NCBI GenBank assembly: GCA_004009845.1
Contig: RMBW01000078.1
Location: 62,001-126,000 of the forward strand
Direction: 5' to 3'
DNA length: 64,000 bases
Source of the DNA: Davidsoniella eucalypti
Lineage: Eukaryota; Ascomycota; Sordariomycetes; Microascales; Ceratocystidaceae
Below are positions 13,104 to 24,100 of the stretch, piece after piece. Position 1 is the first letter of the stretch. Each line of letters opens with the position of its first letter. The position numbers and the translations under genes are program-made. The notes under the pieces are model-generated. The model was not told the DNA's origin, searched no databases, and was given only the letters and a program-made list of their open reading frames with translations.

Positions 13104-15818
13104 TTATTGAAGACAGGGCCTCTTGTTTTGAACTTCCTCATCGCTCATGTCGTCCTGGCCGTGTCTCTTATGTTTTGGTTCTAGCGGATATAAACGGGAA
13201 CGATCAAAGTCGATGATCATATATCGGTTGTACTGTTCGTGGTATAAAACGTTCGGCCCTCTAATATCATCGTGGCCAACTCCTAGCCCATAAAGTTTGG
13301 ATTCCAAGAAATTAACATTAGTCTCCTCTAGATTGGCCACTGGTCGACCTGAGTATGACATTAGAAGAATATGTCTGTTTATCCGAAGATCTATACAGAG
13401 ATTCTTTTCCAGTGACATGTAGCCTAAACATACTGGCACAATGGAGCCCTGCAAGCTGTACAACCGATCATACACTAGCATCTCATACTTGATAATAGGG
13501 AGGCATGCATTTACGACAGCTTTGCCTACAAATGTATACCCATAAGGGTGTGCAGTGAGTTTGACGATAGACCCAATGAACCCCTGTGCTGAGGTCACTT
13601 GGCAATATGAGTCCAGGTCAGTGTCTAGCTGGTTTTTGATAACCACACACAACTCTGCCATGGTTATAGGGTGGAGATACACCCCCGCAAAGCTTGACTT
13701 GACAGCAGCCTGATGTAACTCCCAATTGGGACATTGGACATCCAATGGAGTGCCCCTCTGGAGACCCAGGAGGCATTCTTGGGTGCAGAATTTATCATGG
13801 GGCTTTGGCTTTGTTGCGCTAGGGCCAGTGCTTGACAGAGTAGAAGGCTTACATTTGTCAGCTGGTGCTCTTTCGACTGTTTCCTTTACAGGTTGGTGAA
13901 TGATGTTGTCTTTGGTGTGGCTGGTAGGAAGAGATTTGGAAGGGTCCGGCAATGGCGAGTTTTTCAATGATGGTAATGCTGTATGGGGAGCACCACGAAC
14001 ATCATCTTCTCCAGTAGGGTACATGTTGGGCCAAGTAACAAGTTGCAGTTGTCGAGTTGCCAACTGATCTCCATTTAGTATAGGCTGTTGAAGGCCAAGT
14101 AGTGCAAGAGTGGAAACGAGGGCCAAAGGAGTTTGTTTGATGGAATTGCGAATGTCTTCGGTAGGGCTTATCTCTGGAACTAGAGCCTTGGCATGCTGAA
14201 AGGGAATATTGGGCGTGTTTTGGTCATATGAAAAGACACGGTAATGTAATAGTCCCGGGTCTTCCTTGTCAATATGCAAAAGAAGTATGACTTGACCAGT
14301 TGCTATATATCCATACAACATGCCCCCAGACGTCATAAAATGGTATACTTGGCAAATAGCCTGCACAAAGAATCTTGAAACGACCTTAGAAATGCCGACT
14401 TGTGGCTCATCCGAGTCAGCATTCGTCTGCGACTGTAGGGATGTTATCACATCACGAAAAATGGAGCTGTCTTGATTAGACCTAAGAATCTGGTCCACTT
14501 GTTCTGGTGAGGCTTTGTGGGCTGCCTTGAACTCTACGACGAACAGGTTTCTCTCATGTGTCTTAACTCGTTTCTGTGGGTTGAGTTCAGGTGAATGACG
14601 TAAGCGAAAGTCATCAGACAGACTGTTCGGTGGTTCATGGGCAGTTGATGACATTGTAGCAAACTGTATCCGTGGATCGTGTGGTGGGTCTGCATCCAAA
14701 GCAGAAGCAGAATCATCTATACCAAGTTGCCTATACATAGTGTCCAAATATACAGCAAGATCATCTATCGAACGGGGGTTGCTGGTGAACATAATGTTTG
14801 AGTCTGTAGCGGCACCAGCCTCATCATTAGTGGCAACACTAGGCTGGGCTTCTAGATAGGCGCTAATGATTTCTGTAAGTGGAGCGTCGATTGTATCTCT
14901 GTGGAAGAAAACAAGATCCATCTCACATCCTAGTTGGAGGTCGCTCAGCGTAAATTGCCTGCTGCCAATATTCGAGATGGTAGAGAATAAACCTTCATCC
15001 TTGAAGGTCGACTCAAGTAAGGAAAATGAAGATTCATGAATAGCTTCAAAGTCAGTCCAGGGGCGAAGCTCACGGGGATAGAACCTGTCGTGAACTGAGG
15101 TAGGGCTACCTGTTGTGAGCAACTTTGAATTTGCCAATCGTAGTGTTCGATAGTTCATTGCAAAATTGAAATAAAGAAATTTGTGGAATGTTGCAGGAGC
15201 CCATACACTTTTAAGTGCCATTTGTTTTTTGAATTCTTCGTGGCGGCGTCGATCTTCTTCATCGAGGCGTCGCATTTCTTCGTTGTGGCGTCGCATTTCT
15301 TCGGTGTGGCGTCGCATTTCTTCGTTGTGGCGTTCCATCCGGCGTTGGCTTTCGGCTTTAAGATTTCGTATTTCTTCGTTGTGGCGTCGAACTTCTTCGT
15401 TGTGGAGTAGCATTTTTTCGTTGTGGAGTCGCATTTCTTCGTGGCGTCGCATTTCTTCGTTGTGGTGTTCCATCTGGCTTTCGGTTTTACAATTTCGCAT
15501 TTCTTCGTTGTGGCGTTCCATCTGGCGTTGTCTTTCAGCTTCACGATTTCGTATTTCTTCGTCGTGGCGTCTTGTTTCTTCATCGCGGCGTCTTGATTCT
15601 TCATCGTGGCATCTTGTTTCTTCGGCGTAGAGTCGTATATCTTCTAGGCGTTGAGCCTCCTCTTGCATGCGTTGAAAATATACTAGATCTGCATTGGATT
15701 TTGCATCCACTGTGGCCTTTGTTGTTGTAGTTTCAACAATCTATCGTTGATAATTGTTAGTTATGTATTATGGTACAACTTTGACTTGCTATCCTACCTC
15801 TTGCTTTCCCTCTTCCAT
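13104..15818 (-). CDS. Coiled coil + PD-(D/E)XK-like + protein-kinase-like fusion protein
   Basis: I read two exons, complement(join(13104..15740,15798..15818)), giving 885 residues. The 7-codon first exon is inferred from an in-frame 57-nt intron (GTAGGA...CTAAC...TAG). Without it the start would be the ATG at 15710. Residues ~25-185 are a charged coiled coil of repeated HNEEMRR-type heptads. The middle has GCEMDLVFF (~280), VEFKAAHK (~408, an ExK motif) and YGYIATGQVILLLHI (~484), like the restriction-nuclease-like domain of a large ascomycete family. After a Pro/Ser-rich linker comes the family hallmark CTQECLLGL (~657). A kinase-like lobe follows with HDDIRGPNVL (~832, catalytic-loop type HxDxxxxN) and DFDRS (~850, in the DFG position). 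A basic tail (KHKRH...KRPCLQ) could be a nuclear signal. Family members are numerous and variable in Sordariomycetes and of unknown function. Nuclease or kinase activity is not shown. Confidence 0.82.
15230..15625 (-). repeat. In-frame ~21-bp minisatellite encoding coiled-coil heptads
   Basis: Units related to ttcttcgttgtggcgtcgca on the plus strand recur across this stretch. Read on the minus strand they encode (H/L)(N/D)EEMRR-type heptads of the coiled coil. Some units are merged or interrupted by AESQRRMER-like spacers, themselves repeated. The unit length keeps the frame and the heptad register, so copy-number change would lengthen or shorten the coil without breaking it. Confidence 0.8.
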
Positions 15819-16160
15819 GGCAAACAGTGATATTAAAATTAAATGTCGTGTTTAGTTGGTTATAGATGATGAAGCGAGAAATCTCAGGAAAATAAATGTA
15901 TATTTGGAAGACTGAATGTTGTCCGATGTTCTTCTATTATAGTAGACTCGACAGAAGATTGATGCAAGTTGTAGATGTTCCAGCAGAAAACAAAAACAGC
16001 CTTTTGATATAAGTTTGTAGCTGGTTATCTTCTAATTAGCAAATCATAAAATGCTGTGTTTTTATTTAGCTATAGCTACTGTAAGCAATCAGCTTACTTG
16101 CTTCTTCCACTAAATTGCTTTCATACAGATAGTTAGTTGTAATCATATATCAACTTCTTA

Positions 16161-16200
16161 GGCGCCAGTTAGGCACCAGTTAGGCACCAGTTAGGCAGCA
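16161..16200 (+). repeat. Short 11-bp tandem repeat
   Basis: The unit ggcaccagtta, with one g/a change in the first copy, is repeated three times, and a partial fourth follows. It lies upstream of the tRNA-related element in a gene-free interval. Confidence 0.7.
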
Positions 16201-16429
16201 CTTGCTAAAAGATTGGGGAGACACTCTCGATAGGCAGCCACCCGGGGTCAGGAATCTTGTCTCTTGTTGCTGTGCTTCTCACCCGACTCGATTACATCAT
16301 ATTTTTATGGGTGGTAAAAGAACCGCAGTGGTTTGTTCGGAAAGAACCTGCAACTTTTAGGGGTAAAAAAGAGTCTACATTCTTATGATGAAGTTTAACG
16401 TCTACCTAAATCACCAAGATCATAAGACA

Positions 16430-16715
16430 CCGGAGGTCGACGAAGAAAGATTCGTCTTTGGACGGACCCCCCGAGGGTTGTAGGAAGTGGTATGACGGAC
16501 CCTTAGCACTATCGAAGCTTCTAGCTTCGGAGCTTGGATCAGGTCCGGGGTTCGATTCCCTGTCCATGCCGTTTATATTTTCAGAATGTAAATAGCTTCT
16601 TTGAAGCTTCCGGATACTCAACCCGCAGTGTCGGAATCCCGTGGTTGTGCTTTTATCACCGCAAGTGACTAGACAGTGCAATTGTATTATTTTTATTTTT
16701 ATTTCTAATTCTATA
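16430..16715 (+). mobile_element. tRNA-related SINE-like element (candidate)
   Basis: The plus strand carries a near-perfect Pol III A box (tagcactatcg, 16504-16514, one mismatch to TRGYNNARNNG). It also has a perfect B box (ggttcgattcc, 16549-16559) at normal tRNA spacing. The B box lies in a foldable T arm (cgggg/ccctg), and a perfect hairpin (cgaagct-tct-agcttcg) occupies 16514-16530. The flanking bases do not form a proper acceptor stem, so this is not a working tRNA. Downstream is an unrelated body ending in a T/A-rich tract at about 16683-16712. That arrangement, a tRNA-like head with body and simple tail, is the layout of fungal SINEs. The boundaries are approximate and I found no target-site duplication. 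Confidence 0.45.
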
Positions 16716-17239
16716 TCTACAGATATGTACACACAAAACCTCGTCCTGAAGGGCCACCAGATGATCAGCTCTCGTCCAGGGCTTGATGTCTAGATCAAAT
16801 TCCCCTATCTAAGACTATTCAGCCTAGAGCTTCCCTTCCTAAGACAATGAACCCCCACATTGAAATCATGAAAAAGCCATAAACCTTCCACTGAAGTTAA
16901 ACACTACTTATTCTAAATTCAATATGATCTGATATTCGCGTCTAGATTCTTGACATCTGTGGCTAGATGCAATGGAGTGGGGTATTACAGCCTGGTCATT
17001 ACATAGTTCTATATTTCGTTTGTTGATAGTTACTGCCCAACCAACAAAAAACGCCATACCTAGCAATATGTTGTGTTGATTCCCTTTTTAGTTACAGTGC
17101 TGAACTGGTTGGCCTTTCCTAGAATACAAGTGGAGCTTCCTGGGATTCTTTGAAGAGCAACATATCTACATCCCACTATCTCGGGTACTATACGGTATTC
17201 ATCCTTCACCTCATCTTTATCTTGAGTCAAGATCTCGCC

Positions 17240-20200
17240 ATGTCTAAACGGATATTCTGTTGGAGATGCGCTGAATGGCTCTTGGGAATGGTTGTTCTTC
17301 CCCGGGCTTGGACAAACATAAAGATTGACATCGTGACATACTTCCAGGAGAAACTAGAAAGTGTTGTCACTTACCCCATGTTTCTTAGGTCTGGCTGTCC
17401 CGCCTGCGAGATATTCCTTGCTAGTATCGATGATACTACTGATGTTGAGCAGGGATATCAGGTCTTGAGATGCACGTTTAGCGGTATAAACCCAGTGCCC
17501 CAAAAGATCACTGACTTGCTCGACATAGTTGCGAAGCAAACGCAAAGCAATAGAGTAACATGGTGTTCTGATGTCTACGCGCACATGTGGGAAAAGGTGT
17601 GCTTCATCGGCTTCACAGCAACGTACGAAAAACACAAAAATAGCTGGAGCGTGGTGGATATCGAAAAGGCATCACTTGTCTCTCCTCGTTTTGACAAGGA
17701 CATGGTTCAAAGATGGATAGAAGAATGTGACAAGAGGGAGCATGATTTCGAAGCACATGAGACTGCAGGTAAATAAACTTGCTTTATCATTGAACTCTCT
17801 TGGTGTATAACACAAAGATTACTGACTTGGAAATCTAGATGTTCGTGACCTCCCGCCGGAATTTCGGCTGATAGATGTCAACAACATGTGTCTAGTCCAG
17901 TCTAATCTCCAAAACTATCCTGAGTATATTGCCGTGAGCTATACATGGGAAACTCCGAAAGAAGGCCAAGAGATTCTGCAGTTGACTTTAGAGTCACTTT
18001 GTAAGTTCCAGAAACATGGATTCTTCAAACACAACACTAGAGTTCCCAATCTGTTGTGTGATTGTTTAGCACTGTGCAAAGAACTGGGCTTTTCTTATCT
18101 CTGGATTGACCGATATTGCATTCTCCAGGATGCCAGTATCGAGGCCCAGAAAGATCGTAGTATCCAGATCTATGTCATGGACAGGATCTACCAGGCTGCC
18201 TACCTTACCTTGATTTGTGCTCCCGGCCAGCAAGATGACGGTCGCCTACCAGGCTACCAAACAGATCGTGGGCCAGTTTATCTCGAAAGGTTAGCTCATC
18301 GTGACCTTGATAATTGGACTTGGAGGACGGAACAAGACCACCACAAGAGCCACTGGAACACTCGTGGATGGACATTTCAGGAAGAGCGACTTTCTCGACG
18401 AAAACTTTACATCACCGATAAGTCTGTTCAATTCCATTGTAAATGCGGTGTCAATGCAGAATTGTTGATATGGGATCGAAACCAGCCTTGCTATCGAACG
18501 GCAAAATCTCTGGACAGTCCAGTTCTAGCCCAGTATAATCACTCTGGCTTTGTACCACCACCGGCCACACGATACCTTCTTGAGGGCCAAGCGTTGAAGT
18601 CTTGGTTTTCGTACTTGGCGGTAGAAAATGAAGTCTTTCAAAGATTTCAGCCGCTCGTTTCTTTTCTTGAGGAGACCGAAAACGTTTCCCTGCGTGAGCA
18701 CCAAGGAGTCGAAGCCATTGAGAGATGTCTCGAAGAGCCCCGTAACTTGGAGGATGTCTTGTCTATCACGACTTCGTTGGGCCGTTCGTTCAGCTATTTT
18801 CCTCTATCTGTAGGGCTGAGGAAGGCCATCAGTGAAGCTACTTCGCGTGGCTTCTTTGCATCGGCACCATCGAGCAGTATTCTTGATGAGATCGTCTCGG
18901 TGCTAAAGAAGATCAAAAAGATGGCGGAGGCTGTAGACGACCTGGAGGATGTCCACCGAGAACTGAAGCGTTACTCATACTCGCAGAGCCCACTAGTGAA
19001 CACTGACGCATTCAAGGCCATGCTGAAAACATGGTCGATAATCAACAAGTTTCGCCAGTTCATGCAAGCCGTCGATTTGCGGCATCAATTCCTCATTCCA
19101 GTGCCACTAAGACGAGCCGATGATACTATGGCGTACCCGGACGATGTACATTTCCACAATTTCCGCCTCAGGTCTGGCCTATATAACAAACTTGTCTACA
19201 TCCAGACGCTGGTGTTTTTCAAGAGATTCATTTGTCAGCACAGTGTTGGGGCGGCGGAGTTCACAAGGCAGCACTCGAACGTGAGAGACACCTACATTGC
19301 CCAGCTCGAAGTGTATCTGCACTCCTTGGATGATCAAGATGTCCCCAGGACTAGTTTCTTCGACCACTTCCACCCAGACGCCAACTTGGACTTGCTTGAA
19401 TTCATTCATGCGTCCAACGGCTTCACGTTGCAAAATCTGGCGGCTCGCGTTGCAAGGTTCTTCTCGTCTGCTAATTTCTGTGATAAAGACCAGGTTTTTG
19501 TACTGCACAATTGTGTTTGGGTTGGAAACTCGTCCAAGTTCATTTGGAGTATCTGGGGAAGCCTGACCCGGATATACCTGAAAAACAACCATGTCAAGAT
19601 AAACAATCAGAGAAACGGCAATGATAACAAGACGGATGCGGTCTTGCTTGTACAGTCTTTCAAGGAAAACCTCGCCATCTATTTCGCCATCTTGTCTTTA
19701 TATCACCAAATGCTGGCCGTCGACGCCTACATCGACACGTCAATCATCGCTGATTTCATCCGCGCCATCACGGAACTACGAGTGAAAGATCGGGTCGACG
19801 AAGCCGAGACAACGTTTCTAAGCGAGTTCACCGTTTCTCTGACCGAATACAGCAGCCGGAATCTGTCACGAAATACAGACTTCCTGAACGCATTTCAAGG
19901 TGTTGCATCGAATCTCGAGCGGAAATGGGGCATTCCCTTCCTATTCGGCATGCCGCTGAAGTTCATGTTACGGAGTTTAGGGATCTCGACAAGCCATCCT
20001 AGCAAAAAGAATGAAACAGTTCCGTCATGGTCCTGGGCATATTATGCTCAGACCCTGAGCTTCGCATACTATGGCAAGAATTGTGCAACGTCCATCTCGC
20101 AGATTCATCATGTTGACAACAAAGGAAACGTTGAAACTCTATCGACGCCGCCCGAGACCCTATTTTCCGTGTCCCCCAGAGACGAAATTCTCACACAAGA

Positions 20201-20621
20201 GAAAAAGATCGCCGCAATGCTTGGGAGAACCGACATCAAGGAAGTGTTACTGAGCAAGCCCAATCCGATTCCAAACGCTCTGATTCTGACTAGCTATGTT
20301 CTTCCAATCATTGTCAAGAACGAACCTGGGGGCAACTCGCTAATTTACCAAAGGCCAGCCAACACTGACGATCTTCAGGAAGACTCAAAAATTGTTATCG
20401 ACAGTAAATCACTAAAGGTTGACGCAGCACCAGAAGACAGGTTTGTGCTACTGTATCTGTACCATCGGAATATGTCTCGTTATAAAACGACATGTCTTCT
20501 ATTAAAGATAGACACCGAGTCTGCCAAGCCGCTTGAAATTCCGGCTTACACTAAAGTGGCAGTGGTGAGACTGGCTATTGGTACTGAAAGCTTTTGTGTT
20601 GAAACATGTATCATAGTATAG
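17240..20621 (+). CDS. HET-domain protein, long C-terminal extension
   Basis: Two exons, join(17240..17768,17839..20621), encode 1103 residues. The 70-nt intron joins GCAG|AT in frame and gives ETADVRDLPPEFRLIDV, the usual lead-in to a HET domain. The HET domain spans about residues 205-365, with AVSYTWE, LWIDRYCILQD and RGWTFQEERLS. The N-terminal ~200 residues contain a CWRC and a CPAC pair. The remaining ~740 residues match nothing I recognise; they contain the segment VPSWSWAYYAQ, commonly seen after HET domains. HET proteins trigger incompatibility-type cell death when an incompatible allele or signal is sensed, and their HET domain is distantly TIR-like. No NACHT, WD40 or ankyrin part is visible here, so how it would be activated is unknown. 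The start is the first in-frame ATG. The protein is probably cytosolic. Confidence 0.88.
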
Positions 20622-21186
20622 TAAATGATAGAATAGTAGTCACAGTCACTTCCAAATAGAATAAGCACAGCAGAACGGAATTAGATGACGAGTATACAAA
20701 ATGATGTGGCGATTTCTAGATAGATACTACAGTTAAAATATTTCTGCAAACTTGGTAATGCAACGAATTCATACCGAGAGATATTTAATTTCCATTGTAA
20801 AAGAAAAATATATAAGATCGAAACAAATCACCGAGTGGCTGGCTGATAGGTAGTTCGATGTTGAAAAAATAGTAAGTCTATCAAAAAAAGAACAAGGGCT
20901 CCATAAAGCAGGAAGAAATACACCTATGAGTAAGACATCATAAAAATAACCTAACCCAAAGAAAACAGGAAAGAGAAACAATGAATAAACAAAAAATATA
21001 GAGAAAAAATCCATATCCAAATATGACAACCCTTATGAAAGAAAATGGGAAAAAAGAACACGTGATAGCACGTATAAAGAAAAAAATAAAACAACATCTG
21101 CCGTTGCTGCCAATCAACCACTCAACGGGTATTTGCTTACTTTCTACCTCCGTCGTCTCCTTTAGTATGACTATTTAAAGACTGGA
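20622..21186. other. Intergenic region between convergent HET and TOR genes
   Basis: This is a very A-rich stretch on the plus strand between the two stop codons. It presumably holds both 3' UTRs. I see no gene, tRNA box or repeat unit in it. Confidence 0.6.
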
Positions 21187-24100
21187 TCACCAAAAACTGC
21201 ACCATCCTATGTAATGCTGACATAAATTCTCCAGCTTCGTCGCCTCCACAATCAACTTGTTAACTTGGTTATTGACATCCAGCTCCTCGTTGTTCTTGAA
21301 GTCATGGCCAGTGAGCTTCAGCTGCACACGATTAAGGACCTCGAGCGCTCTGGCGTTCTGCGTCTCGGCCGGGTCATTATTGCCCGCCGCGGCCGTACCG
21401 TTGGGATCGTTTGTGATAGCCGCAGCAGCACCACTTGCCGTTGAGGCTATGTTATTGTTGGCTCCTTCAGATGAGAATACCGTCGAATTGGTGCGTGCTC
21501 GTGATCGGCTTGTTGGTGGTGCTCCAGCAAGACCCTCTATATCGTCGCCAGCCTGGACTTGAGCCGCCATGAGATCGGCTGGATTACCTTCCAAGACGGA
21601 AGCACGACGGGCTCGAGGCCCGTTAGGACCGGCCAGAGCCTGCTCACGTTCGGACTGGAAGGGGCCAGTGGGACTAGCCGTATTGGTGAGACGCCACGTA
21701 AGTAGCGGATCATGAATGAACTAGATAAAATCATTAGTATGTGACGTGACAAAGAGAGACATTAAGAATACAACTTACGGCTTCTAGCACAGCCATGACA
21801 CTCTCCTTGTTGTCTCTGAGAACGCGCATGACATGCTCACACGTGATACGGAAGCTACCTTCGATGTTGGACACCTCCATGGCGTATGTCAACATGCGAG
21901 TCAGACGGAACGGAACTCGCTCCGGGTACTTCTCACGCTTCATAGCCACCTCAAAACAGTCACCGAAATCAATGTGGATAATCTTGCCCGTGACCTTGTC
22001 AAGCATCAAGTTGGACGGATGACGATCACCCAGACCAAGAATGTAACCGACCATTGACATGACGCCTAGAGATCGGGTGTAGTTGGTGCGGCGCTCTAGC
22101 CAGGCCTCAGAGCTCTTGCTCTTGAGCCATAACACGCGGTACAGATCTTGGCCCGTGGTGTTGTCGAGGGCATAGCTAAATACTTCGACTTTCTGCATAA
22201 GGGTCAAATTGTCATAGTCTGGCGCCATCTGCAACATGATACGGTGTTCGATATTTAGTAGGATTTTGCGTGACTCGCGATACTCGCGGATCAAGACGTG
22301 AAGCGTGTCACTGTTGGGCACCCAGCCAAGCAGACCCGAGTTCTGTGATAGCGGGATGGCCGGGTAACGCTGGATGATTAGGTGGCGCTTGTAGCATTCG
22401 GAGTCGTTGGCGAGGAGCGTGTTGCAGAGACCAAACAACTGCATGACACGCTCGTCTTGACGGATATCTTCGTGACCCTTGAGTAGGAATGGCGCGGCCA
22501 AGCCATCGCTGCCGTTGATGTGCAGTTTGCGTGGCCGCTGCTTCGAGTTGATTACCGAGACTACCGAGTCAAAAGACTTGATGCGGATGATGGGCTGGCC
22601 ACTGCGGTATGTGCCCGGCACAGCTAGATCCAAGTCCTTGGCTTGTAGCAAATGTGGCGAGCAGTATGCGAGCTCTAGAGTAGTAACCTGCGGGAGCTGT
22701 CGTATAATGCGGCGGAACACCTGGTAGTAGAGATCCCATGCTTGGTTTAGGTCGTTGGGATCTTGGCTGGTTTCCCACTGGCGACACCAATCGCGGGCCT
22801 CGGCCAAGTCACGACCAAAGGCCTGCGCAAACGAGATCTCCCGAAGAGTCTCGGGGCCACGTTCTAGCTGGTCATGAAGAGGCGCTAGCGTCATGAGCAT
22901 GCCTTCGACGTTGCGGTCACCAAAATACAGGCGAGATGCTTCTTCGAGGCCCTCATGCCACTGCTCGTGCCACAATACCGCTACACGGATAAGCTCGCGA
23001 CTTACCATGTCCGCCTGTGTGACTAGGCTAGAGCTGTGTGCACGCATGCTGTCCATGATCTGCGCTGCTGAGCGTGACCGGCGCACGCTGTGCTGAGATT
23101 TCATTGCTACCGTTAGTGGGTAGACCAGGGCCTGAGGGTGGGTGCGCCCAACCTCGGCCAGCAGGTTCTGTACTGTGGCCTGAACGTTGGGGTTCGATTG
23201 GTTGATTCGCGCGATCAACTGTGGAATCACCTCAAGCCATGTGTCTATACTGACAGACGCAAAGCCCTCGCCCACCGCACTATTGACCTCGATATGGGGA
23301 CCGTGGGCGAACCAGAGCGTCAACAGACGCAATGTATCCTGGAGCGAGCTAGCAGTCGACAAACCAATAGACTTAAAGAATCCATGGATAGCAGGAACAA
23401 CGTGCTGTAGCACAACCCTTCTGTCAGGTGTTGGGCGATCGCCAATGATAGGGCTATGTGATTGCACCAACTCAAAGTTGGCTAACGCCCAAGCGTGCCA
23501 TGCTTTATACCAGCGTGGGTTATATTTGGTGGCCTCCGAGTATGAGCGTAGCACTTCTGTCACATGTGATTGCTTCCATGTGGCCTTATTTAAGGCGACA
23601 ACCCACTCGCCTTGGCGCAGATAACACTTGGCTAGGAGCACAGCCTGTTCCTTAATCATCTTCTGTGACTGTGGCCCAACGAACGACGGGTCCAGGTTGC
23701 TGTGGAAGTTGAAGTCGATTGGGATCTCGACACCGTTGGGCGCTTGCTGAGCTAGAGAGCTGCGAATCAACTCCATGCGGTTGGTGCACTCGCTTGTGAA
23801 CCGACGCAGGCTGTACAGCGTCTTCTCAGCGATTGACTGGTTTTTGTTTGCTGGGGTTTTATTCGGGTGGCCTAGATCCCACAAGTACTTGAGAATGGCA
23901 TATGTGACTCGATCGGGGATCATCTTGGGGATGCGCGCCTCGATTTCTGGGTCCAACATCATCGACGCGTCGTTCTCATACCAATACGGGACAATTGTTT
24001 CGAGTGGTAGATCAGTCTCGAGAATTTGCTTGAGCGACTTCTCGGCTAGGCCCATGCGGCCCGACTTCCGGCACAAGTTGGCAAACTTGATCGACATGGA

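Larger units (their letters stand above)
15819..17239. other. Divergent intergenic region with SINE-like element
   Basis: This interval lies between the coiled-coil/kinase-like gene (-) and the first HET gene (+). Apart from the 11-bp tandem and the tRNA-related element it is AT-rich, with no supportable open frame. The region 16740-17239 should hold the HET gene promoter and leader. No ATG in the HET reading frame precedes 17240. Confidence 0.55.

Noticed and set aside
15155..15630. Repeat-rich 149-codon frames on both strands over the coiled-coil repeat
   Set aside because: They are other-frame readings of the 21-bp coding minisatellite. The Glu/Arg frame continues through the whole gene and is the real one.
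16406..16732. 108-codon minus-strand frame across the tRNA-like element
   Set aside because: The peptide arises from antisense reading of tRNA-like B-box sequence, a common false gene call.
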